Shown here piece after piece: positions 1-6,211 of a stretch of 9,887 nt of DNA. Each line of letters opens with the position of its first letter. Position 1 is the first letter of the stretch. A model generated the notes under the pieces. That model did not search any database. It was not told where the DNA came from and saw nothing but the letters and a program-made list of their open reading frames with translations. The stretch comes from Candidatus Moranbacteria bacterium CG23_combo_of_CG06-09_8_20_14_all_35_22 (GTDB lineage Bacteria; Patescibacteriota; Minisyncoccia; Moranbacterales; UBA2206), in NCBI GenBank assembly GCA_002772115.1, contig PCRW01000003.1, positions 3,708-13,594 of the forward strand, in the 5' to 3' direction. Made by a program: the position numbers and the translations under genes.

Positions 1-19
1 GACCTAGGATAATAAATAT

Positions 20-571
20 ATGACAATAAGAAAAAGAATTTCTAAGGATGAATATTATATGAATATAGCACGCGAAGCGTCTCTTCGGACTTCTTGTTTT
101 CGCGCTCAACACGGCGCGGTGATTGTTAAGGATGATCAGATAATTTCTACTGGTTATGTAGGAGCTCCCAGAAAAACCAAAGATTGTTTTGAAAGAAATA
201 GCTGTCTTCGAAGAGATCTTGGAATCCCTTCTGGTCAAAGATATGAGCTTTGTCGCAGTGTTCACGCTGAACAGAATGCTATTATAAATTCTGCTCGTTC
301 AGGGACAAGTCTTTTGGGAGCAAAAATGTATTTATATTCAGTTAAACTTGAAGAAGACGGTGCTAAAAACATTATCGATGCCTATCCTTGTTTTATTTGC
401 AAAAAAATGATAGTCAATTCTGGAATTATTGAAGTAATTTCACAGCAAAGAAATGGAAAATTAAAAATATATAAGATTAAGGATTGGGTAAAAGATTGGC
501 AAGAAAAAGATTTAATTGATGATATGGAGCAATATGGGATAAAAACAATTAGCAGTAAAAGAAAAAAATAA
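20..571 (+). CDS. dCMP deaminase-family zinc-dependent deaminase
   Basis: Likely deaminates dCMP to dUMP, the substrate of the thymidylate synthase two genes downstream. The 183-residue protein shows the cytidine/deoxycytidylate deaminase zinc site: H82-A-E84 (zinc ligand and catalytic Glu) and P123-C124-x2-C127. The upstream part GYVGAPR (45-51) followed by cysteines C56, C62 and C78, with GIPSGQRYELC in between, matches the family of dCMP deaminases that hold a second metal or structural site before the HAE motif. The C-terminal 30 residues are lysine-rich and poorly conserved. The start is the ATG at 20, with AGGA at 6-9 as a plausible ribosome binding site; this is the only convincing one in the operon. 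It ends 2 nt before the next gene, so it is probably the first visible gene of a co-transcribed run. Other deaminases of the fold (ComEB, tRNA or cytosine deaminases) are less likely given thyA nearby. Confidence 0.88.
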   Translation: MTIRKRISKDEYYMNIAREASLRTSCFRAQHGAVIVKDDQIISTGYVGAPRKTKDCFERNSCLRRDLGIPSGQRYELCRSVHAEQNAIINSARSGTSLLGAKMYLYSVKLEEDGAKNIIDAYPCFICKKMIVNSGIIEVISQQRNGKLKIYKIKDWVKDWQEKDLIDDMEQYGIKTISSKRKK

Positions 572-573
572 TT

Positions 574-1116
574 ATGTCAAAAATAATTTTAGGTTTAGCT
601 GGCGAGATTGTTAGCGGAAAAGGTACAACCGCCAAGTATATTTGCGAAAATCACAGTGGAAGTTCGCATCGTTTTTCAACAATGCTTCGAGATGTGGCCA
701 AGAGAATGTATCTTGAAGAAAATCGAGAAAATTTGCAAAAAATTTCAACCATTTTTCGCGAAAATTTTTTTGATGACATTCTTTCTTCGGTTATCGCTAA
801 GGATGTGGAAAGCGACCAGCATAATGTAATTGCAATTGATGGAGTAAGGCGCTTGGCGGATATTGAATATTTAAAAAAAATTCCAGGCTTTAAATTAGTT
901 TATATTGAAACAGATATAAAAAAACGCTTTGAAAGAATAATAAGTCGTGGGGAAAACAGCGACGATACAACAAAAACATTTGAGGATTTTCAAAAAGATC
1001 ATGAGCGGGAAGCGGAAAAACAAATTAAGGATTTGAAAAATCAGGCAGAATATATGATTGATAATAATGGAAGTTTGGAAGAGCTCTATCGTCAAATTGA
1101 TAAATTAATTATCTAA
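574..1116 (+). CDS. P-loop nucleoside-monophosphate-kinase-like protein, substrate unknown
   Basis: A 180-residue P-loop protein of the NMP kinase / dephospho-CoA kinase type. Visible are a Walker A motif GEIVSGKGT at 10-18, a DGVRR motif at 89-93 in the place where such kinases carry the substrate-binding or Walker B region after a beta strand (VIAIDG), and ETDIKKRFERIISRG at 112-126. The last resembles the adenylate-kinase-like strand followed by an arginine-rich lid helix. Residues 128-160 are highly charged and probably a mobile lid or coiled helix. It lies between the dCMP deaminase and thyA, 2 nt after the former and 11 nt before the latter, so I infer a deoxynucleotide role such as dNMP kinase. 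That is context only. Dephospho-CoA kinase or a generic AAA-type label are alternatives. There is no Shine-Dalgarno sequence; the start is preceded by AATT. Confidence 0.7.
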   Translation: MSKIILGLAGEIVSGKGTTAKYICENHSGSSHRFSTMLRDVAKRMYLEENRENLQKISTIFRENFFDDILSSVIAKDVESDQHNVIAIDGVRRLADIEYLKKIPGFKLVYIETDIKKRFERIISRGENSDDTTKTFEDFQKDHEREAEKQIKDLKNQAEYMIDNNGSLEELYRQIDKLII

Positions 1117-1127
1117 AATAAAAAATT

Positions 1128-1940
1128 ATGCAACAATATTTAGATTTGTTAAAAAAAATAAAAAATGAAGGAACTGATAAGAGTGATCGAACTGGCACGG
1201 GAACGCGAAGTCTTTTTGGCCATCAGATGCGGTTTGATTTGAATGAAGGTTTTCCATTAATGACGACTAAAAAAGTTCATTTAAAATCAATTATTTATGA
1301 ATTACTTTGGTTTTTAAAGGGGGAAACAAATATAAAATATTTGAATGATAATGGGGTGACGATTTGGAATGAATGGGCGGATGAAAATGGAGAGCTTGGG
1401 CCAATTTATGGCAAACAGTGGACGCGTTGGGAAGCATCAGACGGAACGAAAATAAATCAGATTGCCGAAGTACAAGATATGATCAGAAACAATCCTGATT
1501 CAAGAAGGATAATTGTGAGTGGTTGGAATGTGGCTGATCTTCGGCAATTAATTGCTGGCAAGAAAACTGCCCCACCACCATGTCACACTATTTTTCAATT
1601 CTATGTAGTGAATAATAAATTATCTTGCCAGCTCTATCAAAGAAGCGCTGATGTTTTTTTGGGAGTACCATTTAATATTGCCTCTTATGCACTTCTTACT
1701 ATGATGATGGCCCAATCTTGTGGGAAAGAGTTGGGAGAATTCGTGCATACTTTTGGGGATGTGCATATTTATAACAATCATTTCGAACAAATAGATTTGC
1801 AACTTAGCCGAACACCAAAAAAACTACCAATAATGAAAATTAATCCGAAAGTCAAAGATATTTTTGATTTTAAATTTGAAGATTTTACGCTTGAGGGCTA
1901 TGAGCCCGATCCAAGCATTAAGGCTCCTATAGCTATATAA
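1128..1940 (+). CDS. thyA: Thymidylate synthase ThyA
   Basis: Converts dUMP and methylene-tetrahydrofolate to dTMP and dihydrofolate in the cytosol. The 270 residues align along their whole length with the classical ThyA family. Landmarks are DRTGTGT with R21, WFLKGETNI (61-69), NEWADENGELGPIYGKQW (81-98), the phosphate-binding pair R126-R127 of the partner subunit, catalytic C152 in PPPCH, QLYQRSADVFLGVPFN (168-183) with D175 and N183, DVHIYNNH (211-218), and the canonical C-terminus ending in APIAI. From memory of the E. coli protein (264 residues) it carries six extra residues just before the catalytic cysteine (LIAGKKTAPPPCH in place of a shorter loop). It follows the kinase by 11 nt and precedes the DHFR-family gene by 4 nt. 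That neighbour would recycle the dihydrofolate made here. Confidence 0.97.
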   Translation: MQQYLDLLKKIKNEGTDKSDRTGTGTRSLFGHQMRFDLNEGFPLMTTKKVHLKSIIYELLWFLKGETNIKYLNDNGVTIWNEWADENGELGPIYGKQWTRWEASDGTKINQIAEVQDMIRNNPDSRRIIVSGWNVADLRQLIAGKKTAPPPCHTIFQFYVVNNKLSCQLYQRSADVFLGVPFNIASYALLTMMMAQSCGKELGEFVHTFGDVHIYNNHFEQIDLQLSRTPKKLPIMKINPKVKDIFDFKFEDFTLEGYEPDPSIKAPIAI

Positions 1941-1944
1941 AATT

Positions 1945-2445
1945 ATGAAAGTTATAATGATGATGGCAATGACATTGGATGGAAAGATTGCCAAAAACAG
2001 CGATCATTTTCCAGATTGGACTTCTCGTGAAGACAAGAAATATTTTGCCAAGGTTTCTCGTGAGGCGGGAGTGGTGATTATGGGAGACAAGACCTTTTTT
2101 ACTTTTCCGTCGCCTCTTAGAGAAAGATTAAATGTTGTTTTCACGCTAGATGAAAATCCAAAAGAAATTGAAAACGTAAAATGGGTCAAAGGTGAGCCGG
2201 AAAATGTTTTAAAAGAATTGGAAGAAATGGGATATTCTTTAGCTATTTTAGGCGGTGGGTCTTTTATCAACGGAATGTTCTTGAAACATAAATTAATTGA
2301 CGAAATTCATATCACAGTTGAGCCAAAAATTTTTGGTGATGGTCTCGGACTTTTCAAGGGAGATTTCGATGTAAACTTAAGGCTGATTGATTGTGAAAAA
2401 ATAAATGAAGATTCAATGGTGTTGAAATATAAAGTTTTATACTAA
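1945..2445 (+). CDS. Dihydrofolate reductase-family protein (RibD C-terminal type)
   Basis: A 166-residue protein of the DHFR / RibD-C fold, probably an NADPH-dependent reductase. The N-terminus has AMTLDGKIA (8-16), the RibD-C signature, followed by DWTSREDKKYF (24-34) and GVVIMGDKTFFTFPSPL (42-58), which matches the family strand carrying the MGxxT motif. ILGGGSFINGMFL (101-113) is the glycine-rich NADPH-binding turn, and DEIHITVEPKIFGDGLGLF (119-137) is a typical RibD-C ending. It lacks the usual FolA active-site signature near the N-terminus. Its position 4 nt after thyA and 1 nt before the thymidylate kinase makes dihydrofolate reduction the most economical role, but this is inferred; riboflavin-type pyrimidine reduction is the alternative. 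No riboflavin genes are visible in the window. Confidence 0.82.
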   Translation: MKVIMMMAMTLDGKIAKNSDHFPDWTSREDKKYFAKVSREAGVVIMGDKTFFTFPSPLRERLNVVFTLDENPKEIENVKWVKGEPENVLKELEEMGYSLAILGGGSFINGMFLKHKLIDEIHITVEPKIFGDGLGLFKGDFDVNLRLIDCEKINEDSMVLKYKVLY

Positions 2446-2446
2446 T

Positions 2447-3049
2447 ATGACAAAAGGTAAATTTATTGCCATCTATGGAATCAATGGAATTGGGAAAACT
2501 ACCCAAGTGGAAATTTTTGTTAAATATTTACAAAGTCGAGGGTTGAATGCTAGTCGGTTAAAATATCCAGTTTATAATTTAGAACCGGAGGGACCTTTTA
2601 TTTATAAGTATCTTCGCGATCCAAAATTTCGATCCAAAAATAAATTAACTACAGATGAATTGCAACAAAAATATGCCGATAATAGGACGCGATATGAAAA
2701 AGAATTAAAAAAAAGATTAAATAGTGGCGAATGGATTATCGCAGAAGATTATTTAGGCACTGGAATTGCATGGGGAATGACTTGGGGAGGAGATTTGGAA
2801 TATTTGGAAAAAATAAATAAAAAATTATTGAAACCGGAATTGTCTATTTTAATGCATGGGAAAAGATTTGAAACAGCTATTGAAAAAGACCATCGTAACG
2901 AAATGGAAAAAGATCGTATGCAAATTTGTAAGAACTTTCATTTGCTTTTGGCGGAAAAATATGGCTGGAAAATTGTTGATGCCAATCAGAAAATAGAAAA
3001 AGTAAAAAAAGATATTATAAATATTTTCAATAAATATATAAAAATATAA
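2447..3049 (+). CDS. tmk: Thymidylate kinase-like protein, divergent
   Basis: Likely phosphorylates dTMP to dTDP. The 200-residue protein begins with a hydrophobic strand and a P-loop GINGIGKTT (11-19), as in Tmk. R38-L-K-Y-P (38-41 region) matches the strand before the substrate pocket, and AEDYLGTGIAWG (99-110) sits where Tmk proteins normally have the DRYxxSxxAY motif. Here the Asp-Arg pair is replaced by Glu-Asp, so the fit is imperfect. RFETAIEKDHRNEMEKD (140-156) looks like the lid helix. Length is close to the family's usual 200-215 residues. The gene follows the DHFR-family gene by one nucleotide and closes the dTTP run; an AT-only gap comes next. Thymidine or deoxynucleoside kinases are possible alternatives, but the operon logic favours dTMP kinase. 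Confidence 0.75.
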   Translation: MTKGKFIAIYGINGIGKTTQVEIFVKYLQSRGLNASRLKYPVYNLEPEGPFIYKYLRDPKFRSKNKLTTDELQQKYADNRTRYEKELKKRLNSGEWIIAEDYLGTGIAWGMTWGGDLEYLEKINKKLLKPELSILMHGKRFETAIEKDHRNEMEKDRMQICKNFHLLLAEKYGWKIVDANQKIEKVKKDIINIFNKYIKI

Positions 3050-3091
3050 CTATGAACCCTATTTAAATAAACTTTAAATTAACAGGAAACT

Positions 3092-3110
3092 AATTATTAA
3101 TAATTTTTTT
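3092..3110 (+). terminator. Possible weak terminator in the gap after the dTTP operon
   Basis: A 14-bp self-complementary stretch AATTATTAATAATT at 3092-3105 runs directly into a T tract ending at 3110. It lies 43 nt after the thymidylate kinase stop. The stem would be A/T only and so weak, and the whole 3050-3152 gap is about 85-90% A+T, so chance is a real possibility. The same gap must also hold any promoter for the MazG-like gene. TATAGAAT around 3128-3135 is a candidate -10 region, but I find no well-spaced -35 box. Confidence 0.25.
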
Positions 3111-3152
3111 ATTTTGTAAAGTTATTTTATAGAATAAAAAATATTTAACAGG

Positions 3153-3482
3153 GTGAATTTTGAAGAATACCAAAAAAAATCAAGGAAGACTGCAATTTAT
3201 CCGAATGCGGGAGAAAATTTTGTTTATCCAACTTTGGGACTAAGTGGAGAAGCGGGGGAAGTGGCGGAAAAGATAAAAAAAGTTATTCGGGATAAGAATG
3301 GCGTGATGGATGATGAGTCGCGCGAGATGATAGAAAAAGAGCTGGGCGATGTTATGTGGTATACGGCACAACTTGCAACTGAGTTAAATTTATCGCTAGA
3401 TGACATTGCGCAAAAAAACATTAAAAAGTTGTATAGTCGTTTGGAGAGAGGAAAAATTAGTGGTAGTGGAGATAATCGATAA
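3153..3482 (+). CDS. MazG-like nucleoside triphosphate pyrophosphohydrolase
   Basis: Predicted to hydrolyse (d)NTPs to monophosphates and pyrophosphate, removing non-canonical or excess nucleotides. The 109-residue single-domain protein carries the MazG metal-binding pattern: E33-x2-E36 in GLSGEAGEVAEK and E63-x2-D66 in EKELGDVMWY, in a four-helix arrangement. The C-terminus NIKKLYSRLERGKISGSGDNR ends in the GDNR tail common to short MazG-like proteins. The start is a GTG at 3153; the reading frame is closed by a TAA at 3135-3137 and no ATG or TTG lies between. AGG abuts the start codon, so there is no properly spaced ribosome binding site. It is 103 nt after the dTTP genes, so it may have its own promoter, but the functional theme (nucleotide pool) is shared. 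Confidence 0.88.
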   Translation: MNFEEYQKKSRKTAIYPNAGENFVYPTLGLSGEAGEVAEKIKKVIRDKNGVMDDESREMIEKELGDVMWYTAQLATELNLSLDDIAQKNIKKLYSRLERGKISGSGDNR

Positions 3483-3483
3483 A

Positions 3484-3555
3484 TTATATAACATATAACA
3501 TGAAACATGAAACAAAAAAAGAAGTTGTTTCATGCTACATGCTTCATGCTTCATG
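3484..3555. repeat. Period-7 repeats forming a hairpin and supplying the gatB start
   Basis: From 3484 the sequence runs in heptamers: TTATATA, ACATATA, ACATGAA, ACATGAA. After an A-rich spacer, TTTCATG, CTACATG, CTTCATG, CTTCATG occupy 3528-3555. The two halves are complementary: CATGAAACAA (3506-3515) pairs perfectly with TTGTTTCATG (3525-3534) around a 9-nt loop. Each right-hand heptamer ends in CATG, so ATGs occur at 3532, 3539, 3546 and 3553, walking through all three frames. The last is the probable gatB start. No T tract follows, so I do not call a terminator. Confidence 0.8.
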
Positions 3556-5124
3556 AAAAAATATACACCAGTAATCGGCATGGAAATTCATGTCGAACTA
3601 AAAACTAAATCAAAGATGTTTTGTCAGTGCAAAAATGGTTTGGGACTTGAAAAAACCCCAAATATTGACATCTGTCCTGTTTGCACGGCACAACCAGGGA
3701 CACTGCCAGTGCCAAACATTGAGGCGATTAAATTTGTACAACTTGCTGGCTTGGCATTGGGTTGCAGTTTGCGACAAATCTCCAAATTTGATCGCAAAAA
3801 TTATTTTTATCCTGATTTGCCAAAAGGCTATCAAATTTCTCAATATGACCAGCCATTTTGCGAGAAAGGAAAATTAGAAATCGAGGTTTCACCTCGAGAA
3901 ACTCGAGGTGAAACCTCGACTAAAAAAGTAATTAGAATTACTCGCATTCATCTGGAAGAAGATACAGGCAAGCTTATTCATCCTAAGGGAGTGGAATACA
4001 CTCTGGTGGATTTTAATCGAGCTGGAGTACCACTGATGGAGCTAGTGACCGAACCGGACATTGAAACGGGTGAAGAAGCGCGAATTTTTTGTCAAAAATT
4101 GCAACAGATTTGTAGGTATCTTGAAATATCAGATGCGGACATGGAAAAAGGTAATATGCGGTGCGAAGTCAATATTTCACTTCGTGAAATCACAGATGAA
4201 CGCGGAAATAAATCGCAGATGAACGCGGAATTTCAGCGTAAACCAGCGTTAAGTCCGCGTAAATCCGCGCCTTTAGGAACGAAAGTGGAAGTGAAAAACA
4301 TCAATTCTTTCAAATTTGTGGAAAAAGCCATCAATTTTGAAATTGAACGACAAACAGAAATGTTGGATAAAGGCGAAAAGATTGTCCAAGAAACTCGCGG
4401 ATGGGATGCGAATAAAGGTGAGACAGTCTCACAAAGAAAAAAAGAATCAGCTCATGATTATCGCTATTTTCCAGAACCGGATATCCCGCCGTTTAGTTTT
4501 GATGAAAAATATATAAATGATCTAAAAAGAAAATTACCGGAATTGCCGGCGCAAAAAGAAGAAAGATTTCAAAAAGAATATAATCTTCCCGCAGGCGATG
4601 TGGATGTTCTAACTAATGATAAAGATTTGGCCGAATATTTTGAACAAGTTGTAAGTGAAATTAAAGAAAAAATTAAATGTAAAGAATATGAATGTGTTGA
4701 AGATAAAGCAATAAAATTATCAGCCAATTATGTGATAACAGAACTTAGAAAATATATGGTTTTGGAAAATCACAAAATTCAAGATTTGAAAATTACGCCG
4801 GAAAATTATGCGGAACTAATTTGCATTGTCGCAGGGGGAAAAATAAATTCCAGCGCGGCACAAACAGTGCTTGCCCAGATGTATGCGACTGGTGGCGATC
4901 CTTCGCAAATTATCGAAGAAAAAAATTTGGCGCAAATGGATAATTTAGATGAGTTGGAAAAAATAGTGGATGAAATTTTGGCTAAGAATGAAAAATCAGT
5001 TGTTGATTTCAAGGCTGGAAAAGAAAATGCGCTTAAGTTTTTAATCGGACAAACTATGGCGATGACAAAAGGCAAAGCTAATCCGCAAATAGTGCAAGAA
5101 ATTGTCAAAAATAAGTTGAAATAA
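3553..5124 (+). CDS. gatB: Asp/Glu-tRNA(Asn/Gln) amidotransferase subunit B, GatB
   Basis: GatB binds mischarged Glu-tRNA(Gln) or Asp-tRNA(Asn), activates the acyl group with ATP and, with GatA and GatC (not in this window), forms the cognate aminoacyl-tRNA. The 523-residue protein starts MKKYTPVIGMEIHVELKT. It has the cysteine cluster C24-x-C26 and C41-x2-C44, DRKNYFYPDLPKGYQISQYD (80-99), RITRIHLEED (128-137), VDFNRAGVPLMELVTEPDI (152-170), VEVKNINSFKFVEKAI (245-260) and a C-terminal YqeY-like helical domain (about 375-523) ending in GQTMAMTKGKANPQIV. I chose ATG 3553 over the in-frame ATG 3532 because the extra seven residues come from a tandem repeat. Two repeat-derived inserts, at about 110-123 and 214-240, lengthen it beyond the usual ~475-480 residues. 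They lie between conserved blocks and keep the frame, so activity is plausible. Confidence 0.96.
   Translation: MKKYTPVIGMEIHVELKTKSKMFCQCKNGLGLEKTPNIDICPVCTAQPGTLPVPNIEAIKFVQLAGLALGCSLRQISKFDRKNYFYPDLPKGYQISQYDQPFCEKGKLEIEVSPRETRGETSTKKVIRITRIHLEEDTGKLIHPKGVEYTLVDFNRAGVPLMELVTEPDIETGEEARIFCQKLQQICRYLEISDADMEKGNMRCEVNISLREITDERGNKSQMNAEFQRKPALSPRKSAPLGTKVEVKNINSFKFVEKAINFEIERQTEMLDKGEKIVQETRGWDANKGETVSQRKKESAHDYRYFPEPDIPPFSFDEKYINDLKRKLPELPAQKEERFQKEYNLPAGDVDVLTNDKDLAEYFEQVVSEIKEKIKCKEYECVEDKAIKLSANYVITELRKYMVLENHKIQDLKITPENYAELICIVAGGKINSSAAQTVLAQMYATGGDPSQIIEEKNLAQMDNLDELEKIVDEILAKNEKSVVDFKAGKENALKFLIGQTMAMTKGKANPQIVQEIVKNKLK
3881..3919. repeat. In-frame hairpin palindrome inside gatB
   Basis: Arms 3881-3898 and 3902-3919 are perfect 18-bp reverse complements around an AAA loop; the left arm begins TCGAGGTTTCACC. 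The 39-nt unit is exactly 13 codons and encodes roughly IEVSPRETRGETST (110-123) between a conserved strand and the RITRIHLEED block. Other GatB proteins have only a short turn there. It is more GC-rich than the flanks. I read it as an inserted palindromic element tolerated in a surface loop. Confidence 0.85.
4193..4269. repeat. Direct plus inverted repeat cluster inside gatB
   Basis: CAGATGAACGCGGAA occurs perfectly at 4193-4207 and 4216-4230 (period 23). It is followed by CAGCGT, CAGCGT and then TCCGCGTAAATCCGCG at 4254-4269. CGCGGA at 4201-4206 can pair with TCCGCG at 4264-4269, and ACGCGGA at 4223-4229 with TCCGCGT at 4254-4260, giving a nested folded structure. The segment encodes about 26 residues (214-240) between NISLRE and LGTKVEVKN, which are nearly adjacent in ordinary GatB. 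Repeats of this 'CGCGGATTTACGCGGA' flavour recur in other bacterial genomes, from general knowledge. Confidence 0.8.
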
Positions 5125-5190
5125 ACTCTTCGCCACTTTTCTTTTTCCAAATATCTCACTTTATATGCATATGCACAAATTTGAGAAGTA

Positions 5191-6192
5191 TTATTTGAGA
5201 AATTTTCTTACTTCCTTTTCAATTTCTAAATATTTTTCCAGCCAGATTATCCTCTTGTCTTTTTGAAACCAAGTCATTTGGCGTTTGGCGTAGTTTTTTT
5301 CGGCCAAATAAATTTGTTCGAAGAGTTTTTCTTTGGAAGAAATTTCACCTCTAAAATATTTCGGAATCAAGGAATATCCTAATCCGAAGCTTTCCAATCT
5401 TTTCCAGCTGATTTTATTTTCGAAATGTAATTTTTTCACTTCCTTGATCATGCCTGCGGAGAATCTTTGCTTCAATCTTTTTTGAATATTTTGATAAAGT
5501 TTTTCTTTGGGGAGGTTGATTCCTATTTGTAATGTTTCGTACTTTCGTTTATTTCGTAGTTCGTAAATGCTAGGGATTTTGCCGATACTTTTGCAAATTT
5601 CAATGGCACGAATTAGGCGAACGGGATTTTTGGCGTCGATGTTTTTGGCACGAACAGGATCTAATTTTTTGAGCATTGCGAATAGCTGTGGTGTTGTTTT
5701 GTTACTTAACTTGTTACGTAACAGCCAATTGGGTGCAACTTCTGGATAAATAACATTATCAACAATGGCTTTTATCCAAAAACCAGTTCCACCGCAAATA
5801 ATAGGAATTTTTCCTTGCTTCAAAATATCAGTAATAATTTTGTTGGTATATTTTTTAAACTTGGTGGCATTATAGTTTGTTTTTGGACTGACAATATTAA
5901 TGCCATAATGAGGAATTCCTTCTGAGTAAAAAGCTCCCCCCTCTCTGTCGCGAGTACGCGACATCCCCGCCTGCAGGCGAGGCAGGTCTCCCAAAGGGAG
6001 AGAGGGATATGAATTATCTTTTTCAATTTTGCCTGTGCCAACATCCATGCCCCGATAAATTTGGCGAGAATCCGCACTAATTATTTCTCCATTAAATTTT
6101 CTGGCAAGCGAAATCGCCACATCTGATTTGCCGGAGGAGGTTGGACCGAGAATAACAATGATTTTATTATTTGCATATTTGCGTATTTGCAT
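5191..6192 (-). CDS. miaA: tRNA dimethylallyltransferase MiaA
   Basis: Transfers a dimethylallyl group to N6 of A37 in tRNAs reading UNN codons, producing the i6A that MiaB then methylthiolates. The 333-residue protein has the P-loop GPTSSGKS (16-23), ISADSRQIYRGMDVGTGK (38-55), the GIPHYGIN block (92-99), IICGGTGFWIKA (131-142), NPVRLIRAIEI (189-199) and the C-terminal AKRQMTWFQKDKRIIWL (302-318). Between GTGK and GIPHYGIN, residues about 60-89 are an insert encoded by a multi-hairpin repeat. The start ATG at 6192 is the only candidate; the first eight codons (MQIRKYAN) are exactly three 8-bp repeat units, and the conserved protein begins at about K10. It lies 18 nt downstream of miaB, so the two modifying enzymes are probably co-transcribed. 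It converges on gatB; no clear terminator is visible in the 66-nt gap. Confidence 0.96.
   Translation of the reverse strand: MQIRKYANNKIIVILGPTSSGKSDVAISLARKFNGEIISADSRQIYRGMDVGTGKIEKDNSYPSLPLGDLPRLQAGMSRTRDREGGAFYSEGIPHYGINIVSPKTNYNATKFKKYTNKIITDILKQGKIPIICGGTGFWIKAIVDNVIYPEVAPNWLLRNKLSNKTTPQLFAMLKKLDPVRAKNIDAKNPVRLIRAIEICKSIGKIPSIYELRNKRKYETLQIGINLPKEKLYQNIQKRLKQRFSAGMIKEVKKLHFENKISWKRLESFGLGYSLIPKYFRGEISSKEKLFEQIYLAEKNYAKRQMTWFQKDKRIIWLEKYLEIEKEVRKFLK
5939..6006. repeat. Multi-hairpin palindromic element inside miaA
   Basis: An outer stem CCCTCTCT (5939-5946) pairs with AGAGAGGG (5999-6006). Inside are hairpin GTCGCG-AGTA-CGCGAC (5947-5962), the 12-bp palindrome CGCCTGCAGGCG (5968-5979) and hairpin CTCCC-AAA-GGGAG (5988-6000), the last competing with the outer stem. 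On the coding strand it gives residues near 60-86 of MiaA (SYPSLPLGDLPR...RDREGG). GC content is far above the flanking gene. A relative of this element sits in miaB at 6683-6744. Confidence 0.85.
5966..5987. repeat. 22-bp nested unit, copy 1
   Basis: The 22-nt unit starts CCCGCCTGCAGG and ends GAGGCAGGT. It sits inside the miaA element, between the GACAT that follows the first hairpin and the CTCCC of the last. The miaB relative of the element has GACAT running straight into CTCTCCC, so this unit looks like an insertion within a repeat. It matches 21 of 22 bases with copy 2 at 7026-7047, which lies in an unrelated repeat. Confidence 0.85.
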
Positions 6193-6211
6193 AAAATTCG
6201 CGTATTTGTAT
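6169..6211. repeat. Period-8 repeats at the miaB/miaA junction
   Basis: On the plus strand, ATTTGCAT, ATTTGCGT and ATTTGCAT occupy 6169-6192, and after AAAATTCGCGT a fourth, ATTTGTAT, lies at 6204-6211. Read on the minus strand, three units encode the first eight residues of MiaA, and its start codon lies within the unit at 6185-6192. The fourth unit touches the last base of the miaB stop codon at 6211-6213. Confidence 0.75.

Noticed and set aside
3532..3552. Longer GatB start at the ATG at 3532
   Set aside because: The seven extra residues are encoded by tandem heptamers, and homologs start at the equivalent of MKKYTPVIG; 3553 is in the same frame. It cannot be excluded without protein data.
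3484..3555. CRISPR array or terminator before gatB
   Set aside because: Units are 7 bp with no spacers, so it is not CRISPR. The hairpin is not followed by a T tract.
3610..3877. Overlapping reading frames opposite or within gatB
   Set aside because: They overlap the strongly conserved GatB coding sequence, show no recognisable family and look like shadows of it. The same holds for the open frames overlapping thyA, miaA and thrS.
5165..5174. TGCATATGCA palindrome between gatB and miaA
   Set aside because: Only 10 bp in AT-rich sequence and no T tract; expected by chance too often to call a terminator or an operator.
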